Shown piece after piece: positions 23,900-33,159 of a stretch of 46,438 nt of DNA. The position numbers were made by a program, and so were the translations under genes. The notes under the pieces were generated by a model. That model saw only the letters and a list, made by a program, of their open reading frames with translations. It was not told the origin of the DNA and did not search any database. Numbering within the stretch: position 1 is the first letter of the stretch; every line of letters starts with the position of its first letter. Where the stretch lies: the NCBI GenBank assembly GCA_947178095.1, contig CAMWWZ010000011.1, forward strand, positions 1-46,438. The letters run 5' to 3'. This DNA comes from an uncultured Treponema sp. (GTDB taxonomy: Bacteria; Spirochaetota; Spirochaetia; Treponematales; Treponemataceae).

Positions 23900-25195
23900 A
23901 TGGTAATTTCTTCGATTGATTTGAAAGGTGGGCGCGTCGTTCAGCTTAAGAACGGAAAGGATTTGATTCTCGAGCGCGATGATGCCGAGGCTTTGATAGA
24001 CGAATTCAATTTTTATGGCGAAGTCGCAGTGATAGATTTGGATGCCGCGATGGGAAAAACTGATTTGAAAGGCGACACCGCGAACACTCCGATTTTGAAA
24101 AAACTTTTGCGGAAGGGCAATGTTCGCACGGGCGGCGGAGTGCGTTCGGTGAAGCGCGCAAAAGAATTGATTTCGCTTGGCGCGGAAAAAGTAATTGTCG
24201 GAAGCGCGGCATTTAAAAGCGATGCGAAATCCGGCGGCGAAATTTTGAACACCGAATTTTTGGAAGAACTTGTGGCCGCCATCGGAAAGCAGCGCGTCAT
24301 AATTTCCGTGGATTCGATCAACGGAAACATCGCCGTAAAAGGCTGGACGGAAACGCTTCAAGTGCCTTTGACGGAAGCCGCGTGCGCCGCAGAAAAATAT
24401 TGTTCGGAATTGCTTTTCACTTGCGTGGAAAAAGAAGGCTGCATGCAAGGCACGGATATGACGCTCGTAAAAAAATTGCGCGATGCAGTTTCGTGCCGAG
24501 TGGTGGCGGCTGGCGGCGTTTCTTCGGTGGAAGAAATTTCTGAGCTTGAAAAAATCGGATGCGACGTTCAGCTTGGAATGGCTCTCTACACAAAAAAAGT
24601 TTCGCTCGCGCAATCTTTTGTGGAATGCTTGGATTGGAAAAAATGCGGAGAACTTGTTCCCGTGATTGCGCAGAAAGAGCGCGGAGAAGTTTTGATGCTC
24701 GGTTACGCGAATCGCGCCGCGCTTGAAAAAACTTTCGAAACGAAACGCCTCACATTTTTTAGCAGGACGCGAAAAACGCTTTGGACAAAAGGCGAGACGA
24801 GCGGGCATTTTTTGGAAGTGAAAAAACTCCGCGCCGATTGCGACCGCGACACTGTTTTGGCAACCGTCGTTCCGCATGGGCCGGTTTGCCATACGGGAAG
24901 TTTCACATGCTTTTCTTCCGAGGCGGACGAGGCTTCAAGCCTTGAGCGGCTTTATGAAACGATTCGCGACAGATTTGCAAATCCTGCGCCTGGTTCGTAC
25001 ACTGCCACGCTCGACGCAAAACGAGTCCGCGAAAAAATTTCCGAAGAAAGCGCGGAACTTTGCGAGGCGCAAGGATTCGACGAAGTTGTTTGGGAAGCCG
25101 CCGACTTGATTTATTTTGTAAGCGTTTTGTTGCAAAAAGAAAATGTTTCTTGGAGCGACGTTCTTGCCGAATTGGACAGACGGCACAAAAAATAA
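23900..25195 (+). CDS. Trifunctional HisA-HisI-HisE fusion (histidine synthesis)
   Basis: 431 residues. Residues 1-~240 are HisA (ProFAR isomerase, TIM barrel): IDLKGGRVVQL (catalytic Asp7), RTGGGVRS, VDSINGNIAVKGW, GTDMTL and AAGGVSS phosphate loop. Residues ~255-345 are HisI (PRA-CH): GEVLMLGYANRAAL, FFSRTRKTLWTKGETSGH and LRADCDRDTVL, the Zn/Mg Asp-Cys-Asp block, plus CHTG. Residues ~350-431 are HisE (PRA-PH): REKISEESAELCEA and EAADLIYF. The normal order of reactions is HisE, HisI, HisA, so the chain catalyses three consecutive steps, here fused in reverse order. All active-site blocks look intact. hisD follows. A HisA fused to HisIE is uncommon to my knowledge. Confidence 0.9.
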   Translation: MVISSIDLKGGRVVQLKNGKDLILERDDAEALIDEFNFYGEVAVIDLDAAMGKTDLKGDTANTPILKKLLRKGNVRTGGGVRSVKRAKELISLGAEKVIVGSAAFKSDAKSGGEILNTEFLEELVAAIGKQRVIISVDSINGNIAVKGWTETLQVPLTEAACAAEKYCSELLFTCVEKEGCMQGTDMTLVKKLRDAVSCRVVAAGGVSSVEEISELEKIGCDVQLGMALYTKKVSLAQSFVECLDWKKCGELVPVIAQKERGEVLMLGYANRAALEKTFETKRLTFFSRTRKTLWTKGETSGHFLEVKKLRADCDRDTVLATVVPHGPVCHTGSFTCFSSEADEASSLERLYETIRDRFANPAPGSYTATLDAKRVREKISEESAELCEAQGFDEVVWEAADLIYFVSVLLQKENVSWSDVLAELDRRHKK

Positions 25196-25264
25196 ATTTT
25201 CGGACGAACGCGAATTTTGCCGAAACGAGCGCAAGGCTTGTTGGTAATATGAGGTTTAAAAATT

Positions 25265-26584
25265 ATGATAAAAATTGTAGAAACCAAAAATATTGAACAA
25301 AAATTTTTCGAAGGACGCGATTTTGCCGATTCGCTTGAAATTGTAAAAACGATTTTGGCGGACGTGAAAAATTCTGGCGACGAAGCGTTGCGCGAATATG
25401 GCGCTAAGTTTGACGTTTGTTCGCCCCAAAAATTCGAAATAGAATATTCGCGTTTCGAACGCGCGGCAAAAAAAATGCAAGAAGAAAATCCCGCGCTTTA
25501 TGATTCGCTCGTTTACTCGCAAGATTTGGCTTTGCGTTTTGCAAAAAAGCAGCGCGAATGTTTTTCCGATTTTGAAATCGAATTGGAAGAAGGACTTTTT
25601 ACGGGACAAAAAAATATTCCCGTCGAACGCGCGGGCGTTTATGTTCCGGCAGGAAGATTTCCGCTCGTTTCCACGGTGATTATGACGGTCACTCCGGCAA
25701 TCGCCGCTGGTGTGAAAGAAGTCGTGATGTGCACGCCGCCTCGTCTGCATCCTGACGAAAAAAAATCGGCGCAGCCTTATGCCGACGAAAAAATAATGGC
25801 GGCGGCTTATATTTGTGGCGCGAAAAAAGTTTTTGCGTGTGGCGGAGCGCAAGCGATTGCGGCGATGGCGTTCGGAACGCAATCCATTCCAAAATGCGAT
25901 GTGATTGTCGGACCTGGAAATAAATTCGTCGCCGAAGCGAAGCGTCTTGTTTACGGCATGGTCGGCATTGATATGCTCGCAGGTCCGAGCGAAGTTTTCA
26001 TCATCGCGGACAAAAATGCGAACGCGCAATGGGTGGCGGCGGACTTGCTTGCGCAGGCCGAACACGATGTTGTGGCGCAGCCGATTTTGGCGACGGACGA
26101 TTTTGATTTTGCGAAAAAAGTTCAGGCGGAAATTGAAGTTCAACTTGAAGATTTGCCGACGAAAAAAATTGCGCGCGAAAGCATAGAAAATTGCGGAATG
26201 ATAATCGTGGCAAAGTCGCTCGAAGAAGCCGCGCAAATCGCGAACAAAAAATCGCCTGAGCATTTGGAACTCGCGTTGGACGAAGGCGCGGATTTGGAAA
26301 AAATAAAATCGCTCGTCCACAATTATGGCTCGCTTTTCGTCGGCCACGGCGCGGCGGAAGTTTTCGGCGATTATGCGGCAGGCTTGAATCATACGCTTCC
26401 CACTGGTGGCTCGGCAAGATTTACTGGCGGCTTGAGCGTGCGTTGTTTTTTGAAGACAGTAACAACTTTGCGAACGGCGAACGGAAAAAAAGGCGTGATT
26501 GCCAGCGCGAACGCCGCAGGAATTTTGGGAGACACCGAAGGACTTGCAGGACATGCTCGCGCCGCGCGATTCAGGTTGAAGTGA
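25265..26584 (+). CDS. hisD: Histidinol dehydrogenase
   Basis: 439 residues, usual length. It oxidises histidinol to histidine with NAD and Zn. Motifs: VPAGRFPLVSTVIMTVTPA, CGGAQAIAAMAFGT, VGPGNKFVAEAKR (dinucleotide loop), DMLAGPSEV, LAQAEHDVVAQPIL (Zn ligand His/Gln), and near the end SPEHLEL and GLNHTLPTGG, which supply Glu-His catalytic residues. It comes 70 bases after the HisA-HisIE gene; the intervening bases show no clear promoter or terminator, so one transcript is likely. Only these two histidine genes are in the window. Confidence 0.95.
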   Translation: MIKIVETKNIEQKFFEGRDFADSLEIVKTILADVKNSGDEALREYGAKFDVCSPQKFEIEYSRFERAAKKMQEENPALYDSLVYSQDLALRFAKKQRECFSDFEIELEEGLFTGQKNIPVERAGVYVPAGRFPLVSTVIMTVTPAIAAGVKEVVMCTPPRLHPDEKKSAQPYADEKIMAAAYICGAKKVFACGGAQAIAAMAFGTQSIPKCDVIVGPGNKFVAEAKRLVYGMVGIDMLAGPSEVFIIADKNANAQWVAADLLAQAEHDVVAQPILATDDFDFAKKVQAEIEVQLEDLPTKKIARESIENCGMIIVAKSLEEAAQIANKKSPEHLELALDEGADLEKIKSLVHNYGSLFVGHGAAEVFGDYAAGLNHTLPTGGSARFTGGLSVRCFLKTVTTLRTANGKKGVIASANAAGILGDTEGLAGHARAARFRLK

Positions 26585-26608
26585 AATTTTAATGCATTGA
26601 GGTGATTT

Positions 26609-27187
26609 ATGAAAATTTACAAATTGGGCGAAGAAGTTCTCGCGAAAAAAGCTCTTCCGATTCCGCAAGAAGAAATCAACGACGATTTGAAAAAACTTGC
26701 CGACGAAATGTTCGAAACAATGATAAGCGCGAATGGAGTTGGTTTGGCGTGCCCGCAAATTGGACAAAGCCGCAGAATGTTCGTTGTGATTGCGGACGAC
26801 GACATAAGGCGCGTTTTCATAAATCCGCAAATCGTGCGCACTTCCAGCGACAGCGTTCCTTATGAAGAAGGCTGCCTTTCAGTTCCGCAAACTTACGAAG
26901 AAATAATGCGCCCTTCCAAAGTTACAGTTCAAGCGCAGGATTTGAATGGAAAAAATTTTGTGCTTGAAGCCGATGGACTTTTGGCGCGAGTGATTCAGCA
27001 TGAAAACGATCATCTTGACGGAATTGTTTTCATCGATCGTGGCGATGCCGGGTTCGCAAAAGAAACTCGTGAAAAATTCGCGCGTCGCGCGGAACGCGCA
27101 TTGCAAAAAGCCGCCGAACGCGAGGCGAAGGAAAAACGAATCGCCGCAAAAAAAGCCGCCAAGGGAGCCAAGAAAAATGCAAAATGA
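26609..27187 (+). CDS. def: Peptide deformylase
   Basis: 192 residues; a normal core of ~165 with a Lys/Ala/Arg-rich tail of ~25 (residues ~165-192) that may bind RNA or the ribosome. The three PDF motifs are complete: NGVGLACPQIG, EGCLSVP and QHENDHLDG, which give the metal ligands Cys and two His and the catalytic Glu. It removes the formyl group from new proteins. GAGG lies 7 bases upstream of the ATG. Its stop overlaps the start of fmt by 11 bases, the classic def-fmt pair. Confidence 0.95.
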   Translation: MKIYKLGEEVLAKKALPIPQEEINDDLKKLADEMFETMISANGVGLACPQIGQSRRMFVVIADDDIRRVFINPQIVRTSSDSVPYEEGCLSVPQTYEEIMRPSKVTVQAQDLNGKNFVLEADGLLARVIQHENDHLDGIVFIDRGDAGFAKETREKFARRAERALQKAAEREAKEKRIAAKKAAKGAKKNAK

Positions 27188-28211
27188 AATTTGCAAAAAA
27201 AATTCCGAAAAAAATCGAACGCTAAAAATTCTTTATGCTGGAAGCCCGGAAGCGTCCGCGCGGACTTTGGAAATTCTGCTCGAGCGTTCTCAAGGCGTTT
27301 ACGAAATTGCGGGCGTTCTCACAAATCCGCCGAGCGCGAAAGGACGAAAAAAAGATTTGCTTCCGACTGCGGTGGGAGCGTTCGCGCAGGAAAAAAATAT
27401 TCCAGTTTACGCGGCGCAAAAATTGGACGCGGATTTTCGCGAAATTATTGCCGCGCTCGATTTCGACATTTTGGTTTGCTTTGCCTACGGAAAAATTTTC
27501 GGTCCGAAATTCCTTTCGCTTTTTAAAATCGGCGGAATGAATTTGCATCCATCGCTTTTGCCGAAATATCGAGGTCCAACGCCGATTCCTGCGGCGATTT
27601 TGAACATGGACAAAGAAACGGCCGTTACTGTTCAAACGCTTTCGCTCGGAATGGACGAAGGCGAAATTTTGGCGCAAGAAAAAATCGCGCTTGATTTTAC
27701 CGAAACCGCCGATTCTCTTTTGGAAAAAAGCGCGACGATTGGAGCGGATTTGATCGACGGCGTTTTGCGAGAATGCGCGCGGCTTGGAAAAATGCCGCAA
27801 GGCGCGGCGCAACAAGGCGAGGCTTCGTACACGAAAATAATTTCGCGCGAAGACACTTTGATAAATTGGAACGAATGCGCGCAAAAAATTTCTGCGTTTG
27901 TCCGCGCGTACACGAACGAAGGCGGCGCGTTCACTCGAATCGCTTCTGCGGAAGGCGAAACTTTGAAAATCTTGAAATGCGTTCCGTTCAACAAAAATGA
28001 AATTGAAAATAAAAAAATCGCTTTGCCTGAAAATTTTTCCGAAATGAAAAATGGCACTGTGATTTCGTTTGACAAAAGGACTGGAATTCTAGTAAAATGT
28101 AAAGAAAGCATTTTGTGCTTGATTGAACTTCAGCGTCAGCAACGAAAGGCGATGAACTACAAGGATTTTATGAACGGCGAGCGAAATTTTTTAGGCACAT
28201 TTTTGTGCTGA
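27177..28211 (+). CDS. fmt: Methionyl-tRNA formyltransferase
   Basis: 344 residues from the ATG at 27177; the frame is open further back but those codons lie inside def. Preceded by GGGAG. Motifs of the formyltransferase: LYAGSPEASA (nucleotide-type loop near residue 20), NPPSAKGRKK, VCFAYGKIF, MNLHPSLLPKYRGPTPIPAAIL (with the Asn-His-Ser-Leu-Leu-Pro block carrying the catalytic His), TVQTLSLGMDEGEIL and a C-terminal OB-like domain (FVRAYTNEGGAFTRI). It formylates Met-tRNAi with 10-formyl-THF. Works with Def, and FolD upstream gives the cofactor. Confidence 0.95.
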   Translation: MQNEICKKNSEKNRTLKILYAGSPEASARTLEILLERSQGVYEIAGVLTNPPSAKGRKKDLLPTAVGAFAQEKNIPVYAAQKLDADFREIIAALDFDILVCFAYGKIFGPKFLSLFKIGGMNLHPSLLPKYRGPTPIPAAILNMDKETAVTVQTLSLGMDEGEILAQEKIALDFTETADSLLEKSATIGADLIDGVLRECARLGKMPQGAAQQGEASYTKIISREDTLINWNECAQKISAFVRAYTNEGGAFTRIASAEGETLKILKCVPFNKNEIENKKIALPENFSEMKNGTVISFDKRTGILVKCKESILCLIELQRQQRKAMNYKDFMNGERNFLGTFLC

Positions 28212-28268
28212 AATTTTTCGGTGGAAGATAAATTAATCGGCAAACAAGTTTTTGCAATTGAGGAAAAT

Positions 28269-29372
28269 ATGGAACACGAAAAGAAAAAGTTTGGATTTTC
28301 ATTCAACGAAATGCAAGGCGAATTGCAGAAAAGCACGCCGTCATTTATCGTATATACAATCATGGCGTTTGTATTGATGTTCATCGCCGCGCTTGCCGTT
28401 TTCTTTTTTGCCAATAAAGGCTACGAGCAAGTTTTGGTTCCGGACGTTACTGGAAAAAGCCTCACGCGCGCGCTTTTGGAAATGCAGGAAAAAGAATTGT
28501 ATCCGAAGCTTCAATTGCGTTACAGCGATTTGCCCGGCGAGGCAGGGCAAGTGCTTTCGCAGTCGCCGAGCGCGGGAAGCATCGTCAAAGCCGGCCGCAG
28601 AATTACGCTTGTAGTCAGTCGAGGCGTGGTAATCGACCATGTGGAAAATTATGTCGGCACGAATCTTGACGCGCTCAAGACTAAATTGGACACGCTTTAC
28701 GGCGGAGTCGATACCCCTCCCATTACAATTGTCGAGCCGATTTTCAAACTTGATTCATCGCCAATTGGCACGATTTTGGAACAAGATCCTGCGGAAGGCA
28801 CGCCGATAACGCAAGGCGTGGAATTGCATTTTGTCGTTTCAAAAGGCCCGTCCGAGCCGCTCGTAAAAGTTCCGAATTTTTTGGGAAACACGATTGCGCA
28901 GATTTCGGAAGAAATGGGCAAACTTAATTTGCTTTTTGATTTTCAAAGCCATGCTGCGGGCGCGGACGAAATTGCAGGAACTGTAACAAAGCAATCGTTC
29001 GAGGCGGACAGAGAAGTGGAAGAATTTTCTCGCATAACTTTGGACATCGCGCTTCCAGCTTTGGGCACGCTTTATTCGGGAGACACTGTGATTGAAAAAA
29101 ATGTTCGTGGACGCGATGAGACGGAAGTTGCGGGAATGAAAATGGACAGTTTGGCGAATTCAAGCCACGGAATTTTTTCTGCGGAAATTTCGCGCTATCC
29201 AATCGCCGTTCCCGTAAAACTTGATGCGATTCCTCCCGAAGGCGCGGCATATACTGTGGCTTCGTTCAATCATATCGGAGGAGAAATTACAGTGCCTTAT
29301 TCTGTGCCGCATGGAACGGTTTTGGTGCTCAGCGTAGTAAATCAGGAAAAGGAGCGTTTTACGGTTCAATAA
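28269..29372 (+). CDS. Membrane-anchored PASTA-repeat protein
   Basis: 367 residues from the ATG at 28269, which has GAGGA just upstream; a GTG at 28221 has no ribosome site. A cytoplasmic tail of ~25 residues, one membrane helix (~28-50, VYTIMAFVLMFIAALAVFFF), then three PASTA repeats of ~65-70 residues, recognisable by VPDVTGKSL, GQVLSQSPSAGSIVKAG, GTILEQDPAEGTPITQG and VKVPNFLGNT. A C-terminal stretch (~290-367) is not PASTA. PASTA domains bind peptidoglycan or beta-lactam-like muropeptides, but no kinase or transpeptidase domain is attached, unlike PrkC or PBP2x. Start codon of aroDE overlaps its stop by one base (TAATG). Confidence 0.85.
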   Translation: MEHEKKKFGFSFNEMQGELQKSTPSFIVYTIMAFVLMFIAALAVFFFANKGYEQVLVPDVTGKSLTRALLEMQEKELYPKLQLRYSDLPGEAGQVLSQSPSAGSIVKAGRRITLVVSRGVVIDHVENYVGTNLDALKTKLDTLYGGVDTPPITIVEPIFKLDSSPIGTILEQDPAEGTPITQGVELHFVVSKGPSEPLVKVPNFLGNTIAQISEEMGKLNLLFDFQSHAAGADEIAGTVTKQSFEADREVEEFSRITLDIALPALGTLYSGDTVIEKNVRGRDETEVAGMKMDSLANSSHGIFSAEISRYPIAVPVKLDAIPPEGAAYTVASFNHIGGEITVPYSVPHGTVLVLSVVNQEKERFTVQ

Positions 29373-30871
29373 TGCAGACCACAAAAGTTTGTCTCACACT
29401 TACTGAAAGTACAATCGAAAAAAATCTCGCACTCGTGGAACGTTATCGCAATTGCATCGACCTTGTGGAACTTCGTGCGGATTTTCTCGAAGATAATGAG
29501 TCGCTTCATGTCAGAAAATTTCCAAGCCTCGCAAAAATTCCTTGCATATTGACGATTCGTCGTTTTGCCGACGGCGGAAAATATGTTGCCGGCGAAAGTT
29601 CAAGGGCGATGCTTTTCGCGCGGGCGATGGCTTTTGCCGACGATCAGCATCAGGAAAATAATTTTCAATATGTCGATTTTGAAAACGATTTTTTTGTTTC
29701 AAGTTTGCAGGATGCGGCGATGGCGTTTGGAACGAAAATCATTCGAAGTTATCACAATATGAATGGGCCTGTGAGAGACATCATTAAACGTTGCGATGAA
29801 ATGCGGCGCACTGGCTATGAAATTCCGAAAATCGCGTTTATGCCGAAGACTTTGGATGACGTGAAAAATCTTTTTTATGAAACGCGCGATTTCACAAAAT
29901 ACGAACACATTTTGTGCGCGATGGGACCTATGGGAGTGGCTTCGAGAATTCTCTCGTACAAAACGCATTCTTTTCTCACTTATACTTCTGCGGCCGACGG
30001 CGAAAATTCGCTAAAAAACATCGGGCACATCGATCCGCTCATGCTTGACCAAATGTATAGTTTTAGAAAGTTGGACGAGCACACGGAAATTTTCGGCGTA
30101 ACTGGATGGCCGCTCGAAAAAACCGACAGCCCGAAATTGCACAACGCGGGCTACAAAAAACATTCGATGAACGCAGTTTATATACCCCTCCCTTCTGCGG
30201 ACATTCATCAGACAATCGAATTTGCGAACGAAATTGGAATGCGCGGACTTTCCGTGACCGTGCCGCACAAAGAAACTGTCGTGAGCGATTTGTTTGAAGT
30301 GGACGAGCATGTCAAGGAAATTGGCGCGTGCAATACAATTGCGCGGAAAAACGGAAAGTGGAACGGCTACAATACCGACTTTTCCGGATTCGCAAAGGCA
30401 CTTTTGGAATTTACTGGATTGAAAAATTTGCGCCGCAAAAAAGTCGCGATTATCGGAGCGGGGGGGGCTTCTCGTGCGATTGCCTGCGCGATAAAAACTT
30501 TGGGCGGCAAGGCGTGCGTCTTCAATCGGACGCTTTCCCGCGCGGAGCAAGTGGCGGATGTGTTCGACTTTGAATCGGCGTCGCTCACTGCGGATTCAAT
30601 CGGCAAACTGAAAAAATATTCCGATTTGATAATTCAAACGACTTCGGTGGGAATGAATTCCACGGAAATGAGCAACGTGCAAAACGATCCGATTTATTTT
30701 TACAAATTCAGCGGAAAAGAAATTTTGTTCGACATTGTTTATACGCCCGAAGTTACGCCGATTATGCAACGCGCGATGATGGCGGGCTGCAAAGTTTGTA
30801 ATGGCAGCGAAATGCTAAAATATCAGGCATACGAGCAATTCAAAATTTTCACAGGAGTTGAATATGCTTAG
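29372..30871 (+). CDS. aroDE: Bifunctional 3-dehydroquinate dehydratase / shikimate dehydrogenase
   Basis: 499 residues. N-terminal ~215: type I dehydroquinase, with VELRADFLE, the SYHNM catalytic His and the IAFMPKT Lys that forms the Schiff base. C-terminal ~225-499: shikimate dehydrogenase with a TDSPKLHNAG block, VTVPHKE (catalytic Lys), NTDFSG and IGAGGASRA (dinucleotide loop). Two consecutive steps of the chorismate pathway are joined; the same fusion occurs in Chlamydiae, plants and some spirochaetes. The G-rich dinucleotide motif contains an uninterrupted G8 run at 30460-30467. Translationally coupled to the PASTA gene (TAATG) and to rpiA (8-base overlap). Confidence 0.94.
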   Translation: MQTTKVCLTLTESTIEKNLALVERYRNCIDLVELRADFLEDNESLHVRKFPSLAKIPCILTIRRFADGGKYVAGESSRAMLFARAMAFADDQHQENNFQYVDFENDFFVSSLQDAAMAFGTKIIRSYHNMNGPVRDIIKRCDEMRRTGYEIPKIAFMPKTLDDVKNLFYETRDFTKYEHILCAMGPMGVASRILSYKTHSFLTYTSAADGENSLKNIGHIDPLMLDQMYSFRKLDEHTEIFGVTGWPLEKTDSPKLHNAGYKKHSMNAVYIPLPSADIHQTIEFANEIGMRGLSVTVPHKETVVSDLFEVDEHVKEIGACNTIARKNGKWNGYNTDFSGFAKALLEFTGLKNLRRKKVAIIGAGGASRAIACAIKTLGGKACVFNRTLSRAEQVADVFDFESASLTADSIGKLKKYSDLIIQTTSVGMNSTEMSNVQNDPIYFYKFSGKEILFDIVYTPEVTPIMQRAMMAGCKVCNGSEMLKYQAYEQFKIFTGVEYA

Positions 30872-31601
30872 TCAGCAAGAACAGAAAGAACTCGTGGCGC
30901 GGACTGCGATTGATTCGCTCATCGAACAGAAAAAAATTTTCAGCGGAATGAAAATCGGGCTTGGAACTGGCTCAACTGCGATGCCCGCCGTGCGAAGGCT
31001 CGCCGAACGAATCGCCGACGGCACTTTGAAAAATGTGCTCGCCGTGGTAACGAGTTTTCAAACCGCGAATCTTTGCGCCGACTTGGGCATTCCTGTTTAT
31101 TCGATGAACGATCGCGCGATTGGCGGAAAGTTGGATTTGGCGATTGACGGCGCGGACGAAATCGCGCCTGACAACAGCGTCATAAAAGGCGGCGGCGCGG
31201 CGTTGTTCCGTGAAAAAATCGTTGCGTACAATTCAAAAATTTTTATTGTCATAGCGGATTCGTCGAAAGTCGTGAAAACGCTCGGAACGAAATTTCCCCT
31301 CCCCGTAGAAATTCTCGAAGAAGCGCGAGTGCCTGTCATCAACGCAATTGCAAAGCTCGGCGGCGAATGCGTTTTGCGCCAAGGAATCAGAAAAGCAGGA
31401 CCTGTCATCACGGACAACGGAAATCAATTGCTCGATGTTCTTTGGAAAAAAAGCGTTGATCCCGCCGCGATGGAAAAGAAAATCAATGCGATAACTGGCG
31501 TGGTGGAAAATGGATTTTTCACGCGCAAAAAGCCGATCGTTTTTGTGACGGACGAAAAAGGCAAAACGATTCAACGCGCACCGAACAGCAAAGCAAAATA
31601 A
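30864..31601 (+). CDS. rpiA: Ribose-5-phosphate isomerase A
   Basis: 245 residues from ATG 30864, with AGGAG seven bases upstream; the TTG at 30858 is less likely. Motifs: LGTGSTA, TSFQTANLC, DLAIDGADEI, IKGGGAALFREKI and IVIADSSKVV, which hold the catalytic Asp, Glu and Lys of the RpiA family. It links ribose-5-phosphate and ribulose-5-phosphate. Its start overlaps the aroDE stop. Confidence 0.95.
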   Translation: MLSQQEQKELVARTAIDSLIEQKKIFSGMKIGLGTGSTAMPAVRRLAERIADGTLKNVLAVVTSFQTANLCADLGIPVYSMNDRAIGGKLDLAIDGADEIAPDNSVIKGGGAALFREKIVAYNSKIFIVIADSSKVVKTLGTKFPLPVEILEEARVPVINAIAKLGGECVLRQGIRKAGPVITDNGNQLLDVLWKKSVDPAAMEKKINAITGVVENGFFTRKKPIVFVTDEKGKTIQRAPNSKAK

Positions 31602-31607
31602 GCGACT

Positions 31608-33026
31608 GTGTTTCCTCCGTTTGACAAAAATGCCGCGAAAAAAATTTGCCTTGAAATGATTCGCGAGCTTGAACAAAAAAAATCGCTTTGCGGAAATTCG
31701 GAATTTTATTTTTTCAAAGGAATGTTCGGCGCGCTTGTTTGCCTTGATGAAAATGGCGAGCAAGTCGTGCTTCGCGCTTTTTCCGGATCGCTCGGCGGCA
31801 AATGGAACATCGAAGGTTTTGTTCCGCCACTTTTCGATGAAGAAAAATACAACGCGGCAATTTCAATCAACGACAAAAAAATTCACGAACTTTCCGTCGC
31901 GCCAGCAGGCGAAACTTCCGAACAAAAATCCGCGCGAAAAAAATTGCGAATAAAACTTTGCAACGAAACTTTGCGGCGCATTTATTCTCTTTACAATTTT
32001 TTTTGTGCCGACGGAATCGCGCGAAATTTCAACGACATAATAAAAGAAAAATTGTACGCAAGTTTTCGGCACGAAGAAAATTCTGCACAAAATGAAAATC
32101 ATGAAAAAAACGAGCGCGATGAAAAACGTACTTTTTTAATTCCAACAGGAACTGGCGATTGTTGCGCGCCGAAATTGCTGAGCTACGCTTTCGAAAAAAA
32201 ATTGCTTCCGTTCAGCCTTGAGGAATTTTATTGGAATGGAACAGATGCGCAAAAATTCGATAATGCCGATAACGCGAATTTTAAAAATCCTTGCGATGAA
32301 AAATGCGGAATAATTTTGCCTTTGATTTTGGGATTAAAAATAATTTATCGCGACAAAAATATTTTGGTCGTGGAAAAACCGAGCGGCTTGCTTTCTGTTC
32401 CGGGGAGGGGCGCGGAAAAACAAGTTTGCGTTGTGCGGCGAATGCAGCGACTTTTCCCGAAAACAATCGCGCAGCCTTCCGTGCATCGCCTCGATATGGA
32501 CACAAGCGGGCTTATGGTTTTGGCGTTCGATTCGCAAAGCCACAAAAATCTTTCGGAACAATTTGCGCTCGGCAAAGTTCGGAAAAAATACATCGCAGTT
32601 TTGGATGGAATTTTGCAAAATGAAAAACTTGGAATTACTCGCGCGACAAAAAGCGGCCGCTTGGAAATCCGCCACCGCGTGGACATCGAAAATCGCCCGC
32701 ATCAAATTCACGACGACACGCACGGAAAGCTTGCAATCACTTTGTGGAAGCGCGAGCGCATTTGGAATATGCGCGGCGCACAAGGAAAGAACGGGCGCAC
32801 CGTTACCACCGTGTGCTTTGAACCGCTCACTGGCCGCACGCACCAATTGCGATTTGCCGCCGCAAGCCCGCTTGGATTGAACACGCCGATTGTGGGCGAC
32901 AATCTTTATGGCAAAGAAAAAGCGCAAAGCGGGCGGCTTTTATTGCATGCTTCGTATTTGAGTTTTGCGCATCCTGCCACAGGCGAGCAAATGGAATTTT
33001 TTTCCGAACCGGAATTTGAATATTGA
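31608..33026 (+). CDS. RluA-family pseudouridine synthase with long N-terminal domain
   Basis: 472 residues. GTG start at 31608, only six bases after rpiA, without a visible ribosome site, so translation probably depends on coupling. Residues ~1-230 form an extra N-terminal domain with a conserved IPTGTGDCCAPKLLSYAFEKKLLPFSLEEFYW segment; this part accompanies the long version of RluA-type synthases (tRNA U32/23S U746 type) in other bacteria. Residues ~240-472 are the catalytic domain: VVEKPSGLLSVPG, VHRLDMDTSGLMV (catalytic Asp), GKVRKKYIA, and PLTGRTHQLRF. It modifies uridines in tRNA and/or rRNA. The target is not certain. Confidence 0.87.
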   Translation: MFPPFDKNAAKKICLEMIRELEQKKSLCGNSEFYFFKGMFGALVCLDENGEQVVLRAFSGSLGGKWNIEGFVPPLFDEEKYNAAISINDKKIHELSVAPAGETSEQKSARKKLRIKLCNETLRRIYSLYNFFCADGIARNFNDIIKEKLYASFRHEENSAQNENHEKNERDEKRTFLIPTGTGDCCAPKLLSYAFEKKLLPFSLEEFYWNGTDAQKFDNADNANFKNPCDEKCGIILPLILGLKIIYRDKNILVVEKPSGLLSVPGRGAEKQVCVVRRMQRLFPKTIAQPSVHRLDMDTSGLMVLAFDSQSHKNLSEQFALGKVRKKYIAVLDGILQNEKLGITRATKSGRLEIRHRVDIENRPHQIHDDTHGKLAITLWKRERIWNMRGAQGKNGRTVTTVCFEPLTGRTHQLRFAAASPLGLNTPIVGDNLYGKEKAQSGRLLLHASYLSFAHPATGEQMEFFSEPEFEY

Positions 33027-33081
33027 CGCGATTTTGCTTTTTTTCAAAGCCGCGCAAAGTTGTGCATGGCTTTTCGACAAG

Positions 33082-33116
33082 ATTTGTGTTTGCACAAAAA
33101 ATTTGCAAACACAAAT
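33082..33116. terminator. Hairpin between the RluA-type gene and era
   Basis: A perfect 13-bp inverted repeat, 33082-33094 with 33104-33116, and a nine-base loop. It has no long T-run right after, but lies between two convergent genes; a smaller GCACA/TGTGC hairpin follows near 33127. Likely a bidirectional terminator or RNA-stabilising element. Confidence 0.55.
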
Positions 33117-33159
33117 TAAATCCAAGCACATTTTTTGTGCGTGCTTCGATTTTGTTTTT

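Noticed and set aside
23597..24892. 431-residue open frame opposite the HisA-HisIE gene
   Set aside because: Shadow of a well-identified gene; rich in Phe and Arg with no domain.
25256..26830. 524-residue open frame opposite hisD
   Set aside because: hisD is certain from motifs; the antisense frame is a by-product of codon bias, with an abnormal Phe/Arg-rich composition.
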